A DNA stretch of 64,000 bases, from assembly GCF_025354435.1 (NCBI RefSeq), contig NZ_JANXMU010000045.1:62001-126000 (forward strand), in the 5' to 3' direction. Shown in pieces: positions 1-9,406 of the stretch. The translations under genes were made by a program, and so were the position numbers. Numbering within the stretch: position 1 is the stretch's first letter; each line of letters begins with the position of its first letter. The notes below the pieces were generated by a model. It saw only the letters and a program-made list of their open reading frames with translations, was not told where the DNA came from and did no database searches. The stretch comes from Rhodoferax sp. (GTDB taxonomy: Bacteria; Pseudomonadota; Gammaproteobacteria; Burkholderiales; Burkholderiaceae_C).

Positions 1-57
1 GCTGGCATGATGCGTCCGGTAACACCAATTCCCGTACTTCCCCTAGGAGATTTTTGA

Positions 58-354
58 GTGACCGACATCCACATGCAGCGCGAACACACTCTGGGCCTTC
101 CCGCCGCCCGCAAGCTGGCCAACGAATGGCTGGAGCAGGCCGAAACCCGGCTGGGCATGACCTGCGAATACACCGAGGGCGCGGCCAGCGACGAAATCAG
201 CTTTCGCCGCGCGGGTGTGACCGGCACGGTGCAGATCACCGACGACCGTTTTGTGCTGGACGCCGAGCTGGGCTTCTTGTGGAGCGCCTTCAAGGACAAG
301 ATTGAAACCGAGGTCGCCCGCCGTATGGACAAGATGCTGACCCAGGTGACCTGA
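58..354 (+). CDS. PHA granule-system family protein
   Basis: This 98-residue protein resembles the small family called polyhydroxyalkanoic acid system or PHA granule-region proteins, found with PHA synthesis and phasin genes in proteobacteria; its biochemical role is not defined. The N-terminal half carries the family-like stretch HTLGLPAARKLANEWLEQ, followed by a beta-rich segment and a C-terminal helix (FLWSAFKDKIETEV). The start is GTG at 58, chosen because AGGAGA lies just upstream at 45-50. A second phasin-type gene lies 3.7 kb downstream, which fits PHA metabolism. It has no signal peptide or membrane segment, so it is probably cytoplasmic or granule-bound. Confidence 0.8.
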   Translation: MTDIHMQREHTLGLPAARKLANEWLEQAETRLGMTCEYTEGAASDEISFRRAGVTGTVQITDDRFVLDAELGFLWSAFKDKIETEVARRMDKMLTQVT

Positions 355-397
355 CCAAACTAGCGGCGCTTGCAGCGGTACTTTTTAAGAAAAAAAA

Positions 398-450
398 GGC
401 CGCTAGCGTATATTCCATATACGCATAATGCTATTATTTAAATAGCATTA
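398..450 (+). repeat. Dispersed two-hairpin palindromic repeat, copy 1
   Basis: The first palindrome is TAGCGTATAT, TCC, ATATACGC. The second hairpin is unusually long here: CATAATGCTATT pairs with AATAGCATTATG. The copy lies between the convergent ends of the PHA-system gene and rfbC, where it could end transcription in both directions. It belongs to the family found about 13 times in this window. Confidence 0.85.
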
Positions 451-465
451 TGTGCGGTGCGCAAT

Positions 466-1014
466 TTAGCCTTCAAACACCTCGGCTTCGGCCAACAGCC
501 GACCCACGGCATCTTTAGCCGACAGTTGGGGTGTAATGCCCGCAGGCCATTCAATACCGATGGAGGGGTCGTTCCAGGCGATGCAGCGCTCAAATGCCGG
601 GGCGTAGTAATCGGTGGTTTTGTACAGAAAGTCGGCGGTGGCCGTCAGCACCACAAAGCCGTGGGCAAAGCCGGGAGGCACCCACAGCTGGCGGTGGTTG
701 TCTTCGCTCAGCTCCACACCCACCCATTGGCCAAAGGTGGCCGAGCTGCGGCGGATGTCTACCGCTACGTCGAACACGGCACCGCGCACGCAGCGCACCA
801 GCTTGCCCTGTGGGTTCTGGATCTGGTAGTGCAGGCCGCGCAGCACGCCCTGGGCCGAGCGCGAATGGTTGTCTTGCACAAAGGCTACGTCCAGACCCGT
901 GGCCTGGGCAAACGCATGGCCGTTGAAGCTTTCATAGAAGAAACCGCGCGCGTCGCCAAATACCTTGGGCTCCAGGATCAGTACGTCGGGGATGCGGGTG
1001 GGGGTGGCTTTCAT
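466..1014 (-). CDS. rfbC: dTDP-4-dehydrorhamnose 3,5-epimerase
   Basis: This cytoplasmic enzyme epimerises dTDP-4-dehydro-6-deoxyglucose at C3 and C5, the third step towards dTDP-L-rhamnose for surface polysaccharide. At 182 residues it has normal family length. Visible family motifs are [13 protein letters not shown] near the N-terminus, [18 protein letters not shown] with the catalytic-region His, and the cupin strand [12 protein letters not shown]. Its ATG overlaps the end of rfbA by 4 bp (ATGA), so it is the last gene of the rfbB-D-A-C operon and translationally coupled. The dispersed repeat immediately downstream may act as terminator. Confidence 0.97.
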   Translation of the reverse strand: MKATPTRIPDVLILEPKVFGDARGFFYESFNGHAFAQATGLDVAFVQDNHSRSAQGVLRGLHYQIQNPQGKLVRCVRGAVFDVAVDIRRSSATFGQWVGVELSEDNHRQLWVPPGFAHGFVVLTATADFLYKTTDYYAPAFERCIAWNDPSIGIEWPAGITPQLSAKDAVGRLLAEAEVFEG

Positions 1015-1898
1015 TTGCGGATTTCTTCTTTCAGCATGCGCAGCAGGTACTGGCCGTAGCCGTTTTTGGCCAGCGGCTGGGCCAGGCGTTCCACCTGCTC
1101 GCTGGTGATGAAGCCGTTGCGCCAGGAAATTTCTTCCGGGCAGGCGATTTTCAGGCCCTGGCGGCGTTCCAGCGTGGCGATGAACTGCCCGGCTTCGAGC
1201 AGGCTCTCGAAGGTGCCGGTGTCCAGCCAGGCATAGCCGCGCTGCATGATTTGTACATTCAGCGTGCCCTGGTCTAGATAGGCCTGGTTGACGGCGGTGA
1301 TTTCCAGCTCGCCACGCGGGCTGGGCTTCACGGCCTTGGCGATGTCCACGACCTGGTTGTCGTAGAAGTACAGGCCGGTGACGGCGTAGTTGCTTTGCGG
1401 TTCTACAGGCTTTTCTTCGATGCTGCGGGCTTTGCCTTGGGCATCAAACGCCACCACGCCATAGCGTTCTGGGTCTTGCACGTGGTAGGCGAACACCGAG
1501 GCACCCGAGGTTTGGGCATCGGCCGTGCCCAGTAGCTGGGTGAAGTCGTGGCCGTAGAAGATGTTGTCGCCCAGCACCAGCGCGCTGGGGTCGTTGCCGA
1601 TGAAGTCTTCGCCGATCAAAAACGCCTGTGCCAGGCCATCGGGGCTGGCTTGCACGGCGTATTGCAGGTTCAGGCCCCACTGCGATCCGTCGCCCAGCAA
1701 CTGGGTGAAACGGGGGGTGTCCTGCGGCGTGCTGATGATCAGAATGTCGCGGATGCCCGCCAGCATCAGCGTGCTGAGCGGGTAGTAAATCATCGGCTTG
1801 TCGTAGACCGGCAGCAGTTGCTTGCTGATGGCCAGGGTCGCCGGGTGCAGGCGCGTGCCTGAGCCGCCTGCGAGGATGATGCCTTTGCGTTGGGTCAT
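1011..1898 (-). CDS. rfbA: Glucose-1-phosphate thymidylyltransferase
   Basis: The enzyme makes dTDP-glucose from dTTP and glucose 1-phosphate and is the committed, usually feedback-inhibited, step of dTDP-rhamnose synthesis. The 295-residue protein opens with the nucleotidyltransferase signature [17 protein letters not shown] and continues with [17 protein letters not shown]. Further family motifs are [10 protein letters not shown] and [19 protein letters not shown]. Length and start match the family. It overlaps rfbD upstream and rfbC downstream by 4 bp each, so the three cistrons are coupled. Confidence 0.98.
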   Translation of the reverse strand: MTQRKGIILAGGSGTRLHPATLAISKQLLPVYDKPMIYYPLSTLMLAGIRDILIISTPQDTPRFTQLLGDGSQWGLNLQYAVQASPDGLAQAFLIGEDFIGNDPSALVLGDNIFYGHDFTQLLGTADAQTSGASVFAYHVQDPERYGVVAFDAQGKARSIEEKPVEPQSNYAVTGLYFYDNQVVDIAKAVKPSPRGELEITAVNQAYLDQGTLNVQIMQRGYAWLDTGTFESLLEAGQFIATLERRQGLKIACPEEISWRNGFITSEQVERLAQPLAKNGYGQYLLRMLKEEIRK

Positions 1899-2800
1899 GG
1901 TGTGAGTGTCTCGTTGAGCATGCGCGCCACGCCGACCTGCCAGTTGGGCAAGGTCAGACCAAAAGCGGCTTGCAGTTTACGGGTATCCAGTCGGCTATTG
2001 AGCGGCCGCTGGGCGGGGGTGGGGAAGGCGGTGGTGGGTACGGCGACGACCGCTTCGGGCCCGGCTTTGAGCGCGATACCGGCCTGCTGCGCGTGGGCCA
2101 GCACGGTTTGGGCGTAGCCGTGCCAGGTCGTTTCGCCCGATGCCGCCAGGTGGTAAATACCTGCCAGCGATGGCGCAGAGAACGCGGATCGCAAGGCCAG
2201 TGCGGTGACATCCGCCAGTAGTTCGGCCCCGGTGGGCGCCCCGGTCTGGTCGTCGATTACGGTGAGTTGTTCGCGCTCTTTGGCCAGCCGCAGCATGGTT
2301 TTGGCAAAGTTGCCCCCGCGTGCGGCATACACCCAACTGGTGCGGAAGATGAGGTGCCGGGCGTTGGCGGCCTGGATGCGCTGCTCACCTTCAAGCTTGC
2401 TGCGGCCGTACACGCTCAAAGGCGCAGGGACGTCCGATTCCTGCCAGGGCAGGTTGCCGCTGCCGTCGAACACGTAGTCGGTGGAGTAATGCACCAGCCA
2501 CGCGCCGAGCTTTTCGGCCTCGGCCGCCAGCACGCCGGGGGCCAGGGCGTTGAGGGTGTGGGCCAGTTCAGATTCGCTCTCGGCCCGGTCCACGGCGGTG
2601 TGGGCGGCGGCGTTGACGATGATGTCGGGCTGCAGGCGGCGCACGGTGTCGGCGATGCCGTCCAGATTAGACAAATCACCGCAGTAGTCAGTGCTGTGGC
2701 GGTCCAGTGCGGTCAAGCTGCCCAGTGCAGCCAGGCTGCGCTGTAGCTCCCAGCCGACCTGGCCGTTTTTGCCCAAGAGCAAAATTTTGGGGGACTTCAT
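1895..2800 (-). CDS. rfbD: dTDP-4-dehydrorhamnose reductase
   Basis: This NAD(P)H-dependent short-chain reductase makes dTDP-L-rhamnose, the last pathway step. I place the start at the ATG at 2798-2800, giving 301 residues beginning [19 protein letters not shown], where the Rossmann glycine pattern GKNGQVG is right at the N-terminus. The same frame is open for about 90 more codons upstream, but that part overlaps rfbB and has no family similarity. Other motifs are the YxxxK-type [10 protein letters not shown] and the strand [12 protein letters not shown]. The start overlaps the rfbB stop by 4 bp. Confidence 0.96.
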   Translation of the reverse strand: MKSPKILLLGKNGQVGWELQRSLAALGSLTALDRHSTDYCGDLSNLDGIADTVRRLQPDIIVNAAAHTAVDRAESESELAHTLNALAPGVLAAEAEKLGAWLVHYSTDYVFDGSGNLPWQESDVPAPLSVYGRSKLEGEQRIQAANARHLIFRTSWVYAARGGNFAKTMLRLAKEREQLTVIDDQTGAPTGAELLADVTALALRSAFSAPSLAGIYHLAASGETTWHGYAQTVLAHAQQAGIALKAGPEAVVAVPTTAFPTPAQRPLNSRLDTRKLQAAFGLTLPNWQVGVARMLNETLTP

Positions 2801-3864
2801 GCGGCGCGGGCCGCGTAGTTGGTGTCTACCCAGTCGCGGTAGGCACCGCTTTGCACCCGGGCCACCCATTCGGGATTGTCCAGATACCAGGCGATGGTTT
2901 TGGCGATGCCGCTGGCGAAGGTTTCGGCCGGCTTCCAGCCGAGTTCGCGCTCGATCTTGCTGGCATCGATGGCGTAGCGGCGGTCGTGGCCGGGGCGGTC
3001 GGTGACATACGTGATCTGCGTGGCGTAGCTTTGGCCGTCGGCGCGGGGGCGCAGCGTGTCGAGCAGGCCGCACACGGTGTGCACGATGTCCAGGTTGGGC
3101 ATTTCGTTCCAGCCACCCACGTTGTAGGTCTCGCCCAGTCGCCCGGCTTCCAGCACCCGGCGGATGGCGCTGCAGTGGTCCTTGACGTACAGCCAGTCGC
3201 GGATTTGCTGGCCGTCGCCATAAATGGGCAGAGGCTTGCCCGCCAGCGCGTTGACCACCATCAGCGGGATGAGTTTTTCGGGGAAATGGTAGGGGCCGTA
3301 GTTGTTACTGCAGTTGGTGGTCAGCACCGGCAGGCCGTAGGTGTGGTGGTAGGCGCGCACCAGATGGTCGCTGGCGGCTTTGCTGGCCGAGTAAGGGCTG
3401 TTGGGTTCGTACTGGTGGGTTTCGGTGAAGGCCGGGTCGGTGGCGGCCAGCGAGCCGTAGACTTCGTCGGTGGACACGTGCAAAAAGCGGAAGTTGGCCT
3501 TGGTATCGCTGGCCAAGCCTCCCCAGTAGGCGCGCACCGCTTCCAGCAACTGGAAGGTGCCCATCACGTTGGTCTGGATAAATGCTTCGGGGCTGTGGAT
3601 CGAGCGGTCTACATGTGATTCGGCCGCAAAATTGACCACGGCGCGTGGTTGGTGCTGGGTCAGCAGGGATGCCACGAGTGCGTGGTCGCCAATGTCGCCC
3701 TGGGCGAAGATGTGGCGGGCTTCGGCTTGCAGGCTGGACAGGTTTTCCAGGTTCCCGGCATAGGTAAGTTTGTCGAGGTTGACGACCGCTTCGCCCGTTT
3801 GCGCGACCCAGTCCAATACAAAATTGGCACCGATAAAACCCGCACCGCCAGTCACCAAAATCAT
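2797..3864 (-). CDS. rfbB: dTDP-glucose 4,6-dehydratase
   Basis: This NAD-dependent extended short-chain dehydrogenase converts dTDP-glucose to dTDP-4-dehydro-6-deoxyglucose. The 355-residue protein has the GGAGFIG nucleotide loop near the N-terminus, [10 protein letters not shown], the catalytic region STDEVYG, and the YxxxK motif in [10 protein letters not shown]. It is the first gene of the rfbB-D-A-C operon; no glycosyltransferase or polysaccharide export gene is present in the window, so the consumer of the rhamnose lies elsewhere. The promoter should lie in the 158-bp divergent gap shared with the phasin gene. Confidence 0.98.
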   Translation of the reverse strand: MILVTGGAGFIGANFVLDWVAQTGEAVVNLDKLTYAGNLENLSSLQAEARHIFAQGDIGDHALVASLLTQHQPRAVVNFAAESHVDRSIHSPEAFIQTNVMGTFQLLEAVRAYWGGLASDTKANFRFLHVSTDEVYGSLAATDPAFTETHQYEPNSPYSASKAASDHLVRAYHHTYGLPVLTTNCSNNYGPYHFPEKLIPLMVVNALAGKPLPIYGDGQQIRDWLYVKDHCSAIRRVLEAGRLGETYNVGGWNEMPNLDIVHTVCGLLDTLRPRADGQSYATQITYVTDRPGHDRRYAIDASKIERELGWKPAETFASGIAKTIAWYLDNPEWVARVQSGAYRDWVDTNYAARAA

Positions 3865-4022
3865 AGTATTCCTTGTAAAGCAGAGCGCTGTGGGCAGCGC
3901 ATGAAGCGCTAAAGTTTAGTTCACACGGGCGAGTGGCACTGGCCATTTAGAAGTCCGCATCTACACGCAACACCGGCTACTGCGTACAGTTCAAGGTCCA
4001 AATCCCCTTTAAAGAGACTGCC

Positions 4023-4484
4023 ATGGACAAAAACCCCAGCCCTTCCAACGAAGACAACACGGCCAACGCGTCGTCCAAACCCAGTGTTAAAGATTCTGCC
4101 CAGCAAATCTGGCTGGCGGGCCTAGGTGCTTTTGCCAAGGCGCAGGAAGAAGGTAGCAAGGTGTTTGAATCCCTGGTCAAGGACGGTATCGGCATGCAGA
4201 CCAAGTCGCAAGCCATGGCGGAAGAAAAGCTGGCCGAGGCTGCCAGCAAAATGACCAGCATGGCCCAGGGCATCACCGAGCGGGCTACCGGCCAGTGGGA
4301 CAAACTGGAAAATATCTTTGAAGACCGTGTCGCCAAAGCCCTGAAAAAATTGGGCGTGCCCTCGGCCCAGGACGTGGCGGTGTTGACGGCCCAGGTCGAA
4401 GAACTCAGCAAACTGGTGCAAACGCTAGTGGCCCAGCAGGAGCCAACAGCTAAAGCCAAGCGCGCGACCAAACCTGACGCTTGA
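4023..4484 (+). CDS. Phasin-family PHA granule protein
   Basis: This is a 153-residue protein of the phasin type that coats polyhydroxyalkanoate granules. After a disordered, Asn/Ser-rich start comes the family core from about residue 25 (QQIWLAGLGAFAKAQEEGSKVFESL), then a long amphipathic helix and a predicted coiled coil (VLTAQVEELSKLVQTLVAQQ). It ends in a short basic Ala/Lys tail (KAKRATKP), a reduced version of the basic tails of PhaF-like phasins. The ATG has AAAGAGA upstream. A strong terminator follows directly. It pairs functionally with the PHA-system gene at the start of the window. Confidence 0.9.
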   Translation: MDKNPSPSNEDNTANASSKPSVKDSAQQIWLAGLGAFAKAQEEGSKVFESLVKDGIGMQTKSQAMAEEKLAEAASKMTSMAQGITERATGQWDKLENIFEDRVAKALKKLGVPSAQDVAVLTAQVEELSKLVQTLVAQQEPTAKAKRATKPDA

Positions 4485-4499
4485 GCGTGCCGGGTTTTA

Positions 4500-4525
4500 A
4501 AAAAGGGTACTGCGGCACCCTTTTT
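4500..4525 (+). terminator. Rho-independent terminator after the phasin gene
   Basis: AAAAAGGGT at 4500-4508 pairs perfectly with ACCCTTTTT at 4517-4525 around an 8-nt loop. The 3' arm itself provides the T run. It lies 16 bp after the phasin stop codon. Confidence 0.85.
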
Positions 4526-4612
4526 ACGTTGGTGCTGGCACTAGCACCTTCCCTAATTCCTTAGCCACCCCGTGTGGGTTAGAGTGGATGCTCAATAACG
4601 GGGAAGACATCC

Positions 4613-5296
4613 ATGGCGAAAAAAGCGCCGCGCCGCACGGCCGAACGCATTCTGGAAGTGACGCTGGATCTGTTCAACCGGTTTGGCGAGCCCAACGTCT
4701 CCACCACCTTGATTTCGGCCGAGCTGTCCATCAGCCCCGGCAACCTGTATTACCACTATCCTGCCAAAGAGGAACTCATCAACGCGCTGTTTGACCGCTA
4801 CGAGCGCGGTCTAACCGAGCTGCTCAACGCCAGCGACGGCGTGCGCGATGTGGAAGACGCCTGGTTTTTCATGCACAGCCTGTTCGAGCTGATTTGGGAG
4901 TACCGGTTTTTGTACCGCGACCTGAACGATCTGCTGAGCAATAACCGGCACCTGGAAACCCATTTCCAGTCGGTACTGAAGCACAAGACCCGCGCCATCC
5001 GTGCGCTGCTGGACGGCATGGCCCAGTCGGGTGCGTTGCAGATCGACAGCCGCGAAGCTGAGCCCACAGCCACCAGCATGGTGGTGGTGCTGACCTACTG
5101 GCTGAGTTTTGAATACGTGCGCGACCCGCGCCATGCGCTGGAGGCCGACAGCGCCCAGATGGCGCTGCTGCGAGGTGCCCACCACGTGCTGAATTTACTG
5201 CTGCCCTACCTGGAGGCGGGCCAGCGCCTGCATTTACTGAATCTGGTGTCCGCCTACTCCCAGCCCGTCCAGCCCGTTGCCAGCGCAGTAGGCTGA
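4613..5296 (+). CDS. TetR-family transcriptional regulator
   Basis: This is a 227-residue TetR-type repressor. Residues 7-55 form the helix-turn-helix domain, with the family pattern RILEVTLDLFNRFG followed by LSISPGNLYYHYPAKEELINAL. The C-terminal region is helical and would bind an unidentified ligand. ATG at 4613 is the first good start. It is followed 36 bp later by a TPR-type gene on the same strand, so the two may be co-transcribed. Proximity to the phasin gene does not prove control of it, because a terminator separates them. Confidence 0.93.
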   Translation: MAKKAPRRTAERILEVTLDLFNRFGEPNVSTTLISAELSISPGNLYYHYPAKEELINALFDRYERGLTELLNASDGVRDVEDAWFFMHSLFELIWEYRFLYRDLNDLLSNNRHLETHFQSVLKHKTRAIRALLDGMAQSGALQIDSREAEPTATSMVVVLTYWLSFEYVRDPRHALEADSAQMALLRGAHHVLNLLLPYLEAGQRLHLLNLVSAYSQPVQPVASAVG

Positions 5297-5332
5297 TATT
5301 GACTTTCAAGCCCGCCCACGAGGAGACACACC

Positions 5333-6106
5333 ATGTCCTTATGGACCGCCTTTCCCCATCCCGGGGCCTATGCGTTTGATGCTGCCAGCACCGCCCTGGG
5401 CTGGGCGCGCCTGCACCGGGGTGACTCCGAGCCCTTGCCTGCAGATGCGCCTTTGCTCGAGGCCTGGGCGCTATTCCACAACGGCGAATTCCAAAAAGCC
5501 GCGGTTGCCGGGCTCGCTCTGGGCGGTGCCGGGCTGACCTTGGCCAACAAGGCCACCTGCATTTACGCCACCTATTTAGAACCGTTTGAACGCCTGCGGC
5601 TGGACCTTTTTCTGGAAGTGGCGGCGCGCGCCGAGGCCCAGGCCCAGCAAGATCCCCAAAATGCCAATGCCTGGTACTGGCATGCCTACGCGCTAAGCCG
5701 TTATAGCCAGGGCATCAGCGTGGCCAAGGCGCTGGCGCAGGGCCTGGGCGGCAAGGTCAAAGATTCGCTGGAGCGCACCATCCGCCTGGAACCCAAGCAT
5801 GCGGGTGCCCATATCGCGTTGGGCGCGTTCCATGCCGAGGTGATCGACAAAGTGGGGGCTTTGATTGGCAGCATGACCTACGGCGTGCGCAAAGACGTGG
5901 GCCTGAAGCTCCTGCAAGAAGCCTTGAACTTGACCCCCGGTGCCGCCATCGCCATGGTCGAATACGCCAATGCCCTGCTGATGCTGGACGGCGAGCAGCG
6001 TCTGGCTGAAGCCACCCGCCTGTACGAGCAGGCCGCCACCGCCGCACCCTTGGATGCCATGGAGCACCTGGACGCCGACCTGGCAAGGTCGGAGCTCGAC
6101 AGTTAA
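5333..6106 (+). CDS. TPR-repeat protein of unknown function
   Basis: This is a 257-residue, Ala- and Leu-rich helical protein. The spacing of small and aromatic residues ([18 protein letters not shown], then [17 protein letters not shown], then [16 protein letters not shown]) is typical of tetratricopeptide-like helix pairs, from about residue 105 to 245. There is no convincing signal peptide or membrane helix, so it is probably a cytoplasmic scaffold. AGGAGA is placed well before the ATG. The end overlaps the end of miaB by 4 bp, tail to tail. I do not recognise a specific function. Confidence 0.85.
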   Translation: MSLWTAFPHPGAYAFDAASTALGWARLHRGDSEPLPADAPLLEAWALFHNGEFQKAAVAGLALGGAGLTLANKATCIYATYLEPFERLRLDLFLEVAARAEAQAQQDPQNANAWYWHAYALSRYSQGISVAKALAQGLGGKVKDSLERTIRLEPKHAGAHIALGAFHAEVIDKVGALIGSMTYGVRKDVGLKLLQEALNLTPGAAIAMVEYANALLMLDGEQRLAEATRLYEQAATAAPLDAMEHLDADLARSELDS

Positions 6107-7446
6107 ACCGTTTCCTGCAGCAGCACCTCGCCCCGCAGCGAGAACGACATGGCTTCGGTGATGGTCACATCGACCATCTGGCCGATCAGGCGCTGTTGCC
6201 CCTGAAAGTTCACCACCCGGTTGCACTCGGTGCGGCCCATCAGCTCCAGGCCCTCGGCGCTGGGGCGTTTGCTCGGGCCCTCGACCAGAATCCGCTGCAC
6301 CGTGCCGACGCGGCGGGCGGCAATGCTGCGCACGCTGTTGTTCAGCACAGCTTGCAGGTGCTGCAGGCGCGCCAGCTTGACGGCGTGCGGGGTCTCGTCG
6401 GCCAAGTTGGCGGCGGGGGTGCCGGGGCGGGGGCTGAAGATGAAGCTGAAGCTGTTGTCATAGCCCACGTCGTCAATCAGCTTCATCATTTTCTGGAAGT
6501 CGTCTTCCGTCTCGCCGGGGAAGCCGACGATGAAGTCGCTGCTCATGGCCATGTCGGGGCGGATGGCGCGCAGCTTGCGCACCGTGCTCTTGTATTCCAT
6601 GGCGGTGTAGCCGCGCTTCATGGACATCAGGATGCGGTCCGAGCCGTGCTGTACCGGCAGGTGCAGGTGGCTCACCAGCTTGGGCAGCGTGGCGTAGGCC
6701 GCGATCAGGCGCGGGGTAAATTCGTTCGGGTGGCTGGTGGTGTAGCGGATGCGCTCGATGCCGGGGATGTCGGACACGTATTCCAGCAGCAACGCGAAGT
6801 CGGCAATTTCGGCCGTGTCACCCATCGCGCCGCGGTAGGCATTCACGTTCTGGCCCAGCAAGGTGACCTCTTTCACGCCCTGGTCGGCCAGCCCGGCGAC
6901 TTCCACCAGTACGTCTTCAAACGGGCGTGAAACCTCTTCGCCACGCGTGTAGGGCACCACGCAGTAGCTACAGTATTTAGAGCAGCCTTCCATGATGCTG
7001 ACGAAGGCCGACGCGCCCTCAACCCGCGCGGGCGGCAGGTGGTCGAACTTCTCGATCTCGGGGAAGCTGATGTCCACCTGCGGGCGGCTTTGCAGCAGGC
7101 GCTGGTTCAGCAGCTCGGGCAGGCGGTGCAAGGTTTGCGGGCCAAACACCACGTCTACATAGGGTGCGCGGGCGATGATGGCCGCGCCTTCCTGGCTGGC
7201 CACGCAGCCGCCCACGCCGATCTGCACGCCTTTTTTCTTCAAGTGCTTGATGCGGCCCAGGTCGCTGAAGACCTTTTCTTGCGCCTTTTCGCGCACCGAG
7301 CAGGTGTTGAACAGAATCAGGTCGGCCTCGTCCACGTTCAGCGTGGCCTCGTAGCCCTGGGCGGCGTGCAGCACATCGACCATCTTGCCCGAGTCGTACT
7401 CGTTCATTTGGCAGCCGAAGGTTTTGATAAAGACTTTTTTAGACAT
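6103..7446 (-). CDS. miaB: tRNA-2-methylthio-N6-isopentenyladenosine synthase
   Basis: This radical-SAM methylthiotransferase adds the 2-methylthio group to i6A37 in tRNAs that read UNN codons. The 447-residue protein has the three-domain layout of the family. The N-terminal MTTase domain carries the cluster cysteines in [25 protein letters not shown] and GGCVASQ. The radical-SAM motif is C155-x3-C159-x2-C162 in [17 protein letters not shown], and a C-terminal TRAM domain ends the protein. It is a single gene here, convergent with the TPR gene. Confidence 0.98.
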   Translation of the reverse strand: MSKKVFIKTFGCQMNEYDSGKMVDVLHAAQGYEATLNVDEADLILFNTCSVREKAQEKVFSDLGRIKHLKKKGVQIGVGGCVASQEGAAIIARAPYVDVVFGPQTLHRLPELLNQRLLQSRPQVDISFPEIEKFDHLPPARVEGASAFVSIMEGCSKYCSYCVVPYTRGEEVSRPFEDVLVEVAGLADQGVKEVTLLGQNVNAYRGAMGDTAEIADFALLLEYVSDIPGIERIRYTTSHPNEFTPRLIAAYATLPKLVSHLHLPVQHGSDRILMSMKRGYTAMEYKSTVRKLRAIRPDMAMSSDFIVGFPGETEDDFQKMMKLIDDVGYDNSFSFIFSPRPGTPAANLADETPHAVKLARLQHLQAVLNNSVRSIAARRVGTVQRILVEGPSKRPSAEGLELMGRTECNRVVNFQGQQRLIGQMVDVTITEAMSFSLRGEVLLQETV

Positions 7447-7547
7447 GGGAAACTCTCAACGTAAAACTGCTTGCATGGTCCGAGGTGCTCTGCCCCCGCG
7501 TCCAAGAAAGCTAATATGAACTGTGCAGCGGGCCAAGCCGCTAGCGC

Positions 7548-7940
7548 TCAATCGAAAAGGCCAAAGAAGCGCCAGGGCTTGGCAGCGGTGGGGCGTTTGA
7601 CAGAGGCTTCGGCCTCGGTCAGCACCCAGACTTCGGACACGGCACCGCCGATCTCTCGGGTGTAATTGACAGCCAGCGCTGACTGGCCGACCAGGCTGCC
7701 CGACAACATCAGCATGTTGTTGCTGCCGTGGATGCGCGCACCGGGCGAGAGTTGGTCGGTCTTGCCATCCAGCAGCACCTGCGGCGGCACCGTAACCTCT
7801 AGCGTGCCGCGCAGGGCCGTAGCGGGGAAGGTCCGCTCCTGGGCGTGCAGATTTAAAGAAAAAGTGGTGCTAGCGCATATGATGCATACGCTTGCAGCTA
7901 TGTTAAGTATAGCAAATCTATTTTTGATGGGTATTGGCAT
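7548..7940 (-). CDS. Small exported protein with a repeat-encoded signal peptide
   Basis: This is a 130-residue protein of unknown function. From the ATG at 7938-7940 it has a basic start (MPIPIKNR), a hydrophobic stretch of about 20 residues and a likely cleavage site after NLHAQ near residue 33. The remaining domain is about 97 residues and beta-rich (TLEVTVPPQVLLDGK, then GSNNMLMLSGSLVG). An earlier in-frame ATG at 7961 would add 7 residues. The striking point is that the hydrophobic core of the signal peptide is encoded by a copy of the dispersed palindromic repeat (7865-7913). Its export to the periplasm is inferred. Confidence 0.8.
   Translation of the reverse strand: MPIPIKNRFAILNIAASVCIICASTTFSLNLHAQERTFPATALRGTLEVTVPPQVLLDGKTDQLSPGARIHGSNNMLMLSGSLVGQSALAVNYTREIGGAVSEVWVLTEAEASVKRPTAAKPWRFFGLFD
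7865..7913 (+). repeat. Dispersed two-hairpin palindromic repeat, copy 2 (inside a CDS)
   Basis: GCTAGCGCATAT and ATACGCTTGC form the first palindrome, and AGCTAT with ATAGC form the second. It is read antisense as codons of the signal peptide of the exported protein above, with no stop in that frame. Confidence 0.8.
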
Positions 7941-8051
7941 ACAGCGGTTCGTGGTGGACATCCAGAGGCTGGAAGGCCGGATTTTACTGTGCGTGCGCTT
8001 TACACCATTTCGGTGTAAAGCTGATCAGTGAATGGCCTGCATATTGCCAGT

Positions 8052-8084
8052 TGTCACGGAATGGTCGCAGAGTGGTCATAAATC
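8052..8084 (+). promoter_or_regulatory. Candidate PhoB operator (three 11-bp direct repeats)
   Basis: Three units start exactly 11 bp apart: TGTCACGGAAT at 8052, GGTCGCAGAGT at 8063 and GGTCATAAATC at 8074. Pho boxes are known to be direct repeats with an 11-bp period and a TGTCA core followed by an A/T-rich part. The last unit matches best in the A/T part and the first in the core. It lies 190 bp ahead of the ABC-importer/phosphatase operon. The rest of the gap 7941-8274 holds no convincing gene. Confidence 0.45.
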
Positions 8085-8274
8085 GCCACTACGATTGCGC
8101 AAGCATAAGGCTGGCAGTAGTATGCAATCGGGGAGTACAAGGCAAATTTTTATGTCTCCACGCCGCCAGTCCAGGCTGGGTGTTTGCAAACGGGTTTTCT
8201 TGTGGAATCGTTTGCAGTGCCCTGATCTTTCATGTGTCAAATGTGTCTTCATCGGATTACGAAAAGGAAGTGAT

Positions 8275-9381
8275 ATGCCTCGTCAAATGTTCAAAGTTCT
8301 AGCCGTCACCGCAGCGGTCTCCGCAGCCCTGGGTGGTGTGCAAAGCGCTTCGGCCCAGTCGGCCCAACTGGTGGCCGCAGCCAAGGCCGAGGGCGAGTTG
8401 ACCGTCATCGCGCTGGCACGCTCATGGTGTGGCTATGGCAAATTGATCGACGCCTTTAAGGCCAAATACGGCATCAAGGTCAACGAACTGAACCCCGACG
8501 CGGGCTCCGGTGACGAGCTGGAAGCCATCAAGGCCAACAAAGACAACAAAGGCCCGCAAGCGCCCGACGTGATCGACGTGGGTCTGTCCTTCGGCCCCCA
8601 GGCCAAGGCGGCAGGTTTGCTGCAGCCTTACAAAGTGGCCAACTGGGCCACCATTCCTGATTCGACCAAGGATGCACAAGGCTACTGGTACGGCGACTAT
8701 TACGGTGTGCTGGCCTTCGAAGTCAACACCGACCTGATCAGCAAAGTGCCTACCGACTGGAGCGACCTGCTCAAGTCCGACTACAAGAATTCCGTGGCCC
8801 TGGCGGGTGATCCACGCTCGGCCAACCAGGCTATCCAGGGCGTGTACGCCGCGGGTGTGGCCATGGGCGGCAAAGATGCGGCCTCTGCCAGCGCTGCCGG
8901 TTTGAAGTTCTTCGCCGACATGAACAAGGCCGGTAATTTTGTGCCCGTGACCGGCAAAGCCGCTTCGCTGGCCCAGGGCACCACGCCTATCGTGATTCGC
9001 TGGGATTACAACGCCTTGGCCGACCGTGACGCGCTCAAGGGCAACCCCAAGGTCGCCGTTGTCGTGCCCAAGACCGGTGTGGTCGCAGGCGTGTATGTGC
9101 AAGGCATCAGCGCCTACGCACCGCACCCGAACGCGGCCAAGCTGTGGATGGAATTCTTGTACTCGGACGAAGGTCAGATTGGCTGGCTGGACGGCTACTG
9201 CCACCCCATCCGCTTCACCGACCTGGTCGCCAAGAACAAGCTGCCCAAAGCCATGCTCGACAAGCTGCCACCCGCAGCCGGTTACGCCAAGGCTGTGTTC
9301 CCCACCCTGGAAGACCAAAACGCCTCCAAAGACATCATCACCAAGCAGTGGGGTGTCGTCGGTGCGGATGTAGCCAAATAA
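8275..9381 (+). CDS. ABC importer periplasmic substrate-binding protein
   Basis: This 368-residue solute-binding protein belongs to the family that includes ferric-ion, polyamine and 2-aminoethylphosphonate/phosphosugar receptors. I chose ATG 8275 because GAAAAGGAAG sits just upstream and a clean Sec signal peptide follows (MPRQMFKVLAVTAAVS to ASAQ). An upstream extension of the frame has no RBS and would bury the signal. Mature-domain features are LVAAAKAEGELTVIAL and the late HPNAAKLWMEFLYSDEGQ. Two permeases, an ATPase and a HAD phosphatase follow. The ligand cannot be read from sequence; an organophosphate is my inference from the neighbours and the Pho-like operator. Confidence 0.92.
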   Translation: MPRQMFKVLAVTAAVSAALGGVQSASAQSAQLVAAAKAEGELTVIALARSWCGYGKLIDAFKAKYGIKVNELNPDAGSGDELEAIKANKDNKGPQAPDVIDVGLSFGPQAKAAGLLQPYKVANWATIPDSTKDAQGYWYGDYYGVLAFEVNTDLISKVPTDWSDLLKSDYKNSVALAGDPRSANQAIQGVYAAGVAMGGKDAASASAAGLKFFADMNKAGNFVPVTGKAASLAQGTTPIVIRWDYNALADRDALKGNPKVAVVVPKTGVVAGVYVQGISAYAPHPNAAKLWMEFLYSDEGQIGWLDGYCHPIRFTDLVAKNKLPKAMLDKLPPAAGYAKAVFPTLEDQNASKDIITKQWGVVGADVAK

Positions 9382-9406
9382 ACACCGCGTTGCGTTAGTG
9401 ACCTCG

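Noticed and set aside
2801-3073. An N-terminal extension of rfbD into rfbB
   Set aside because: The extra 90 codons overlap rfbB, are Arg/Pro-rich and lack family similarity; the Rossmann loop begins right after the ATG at 2800.
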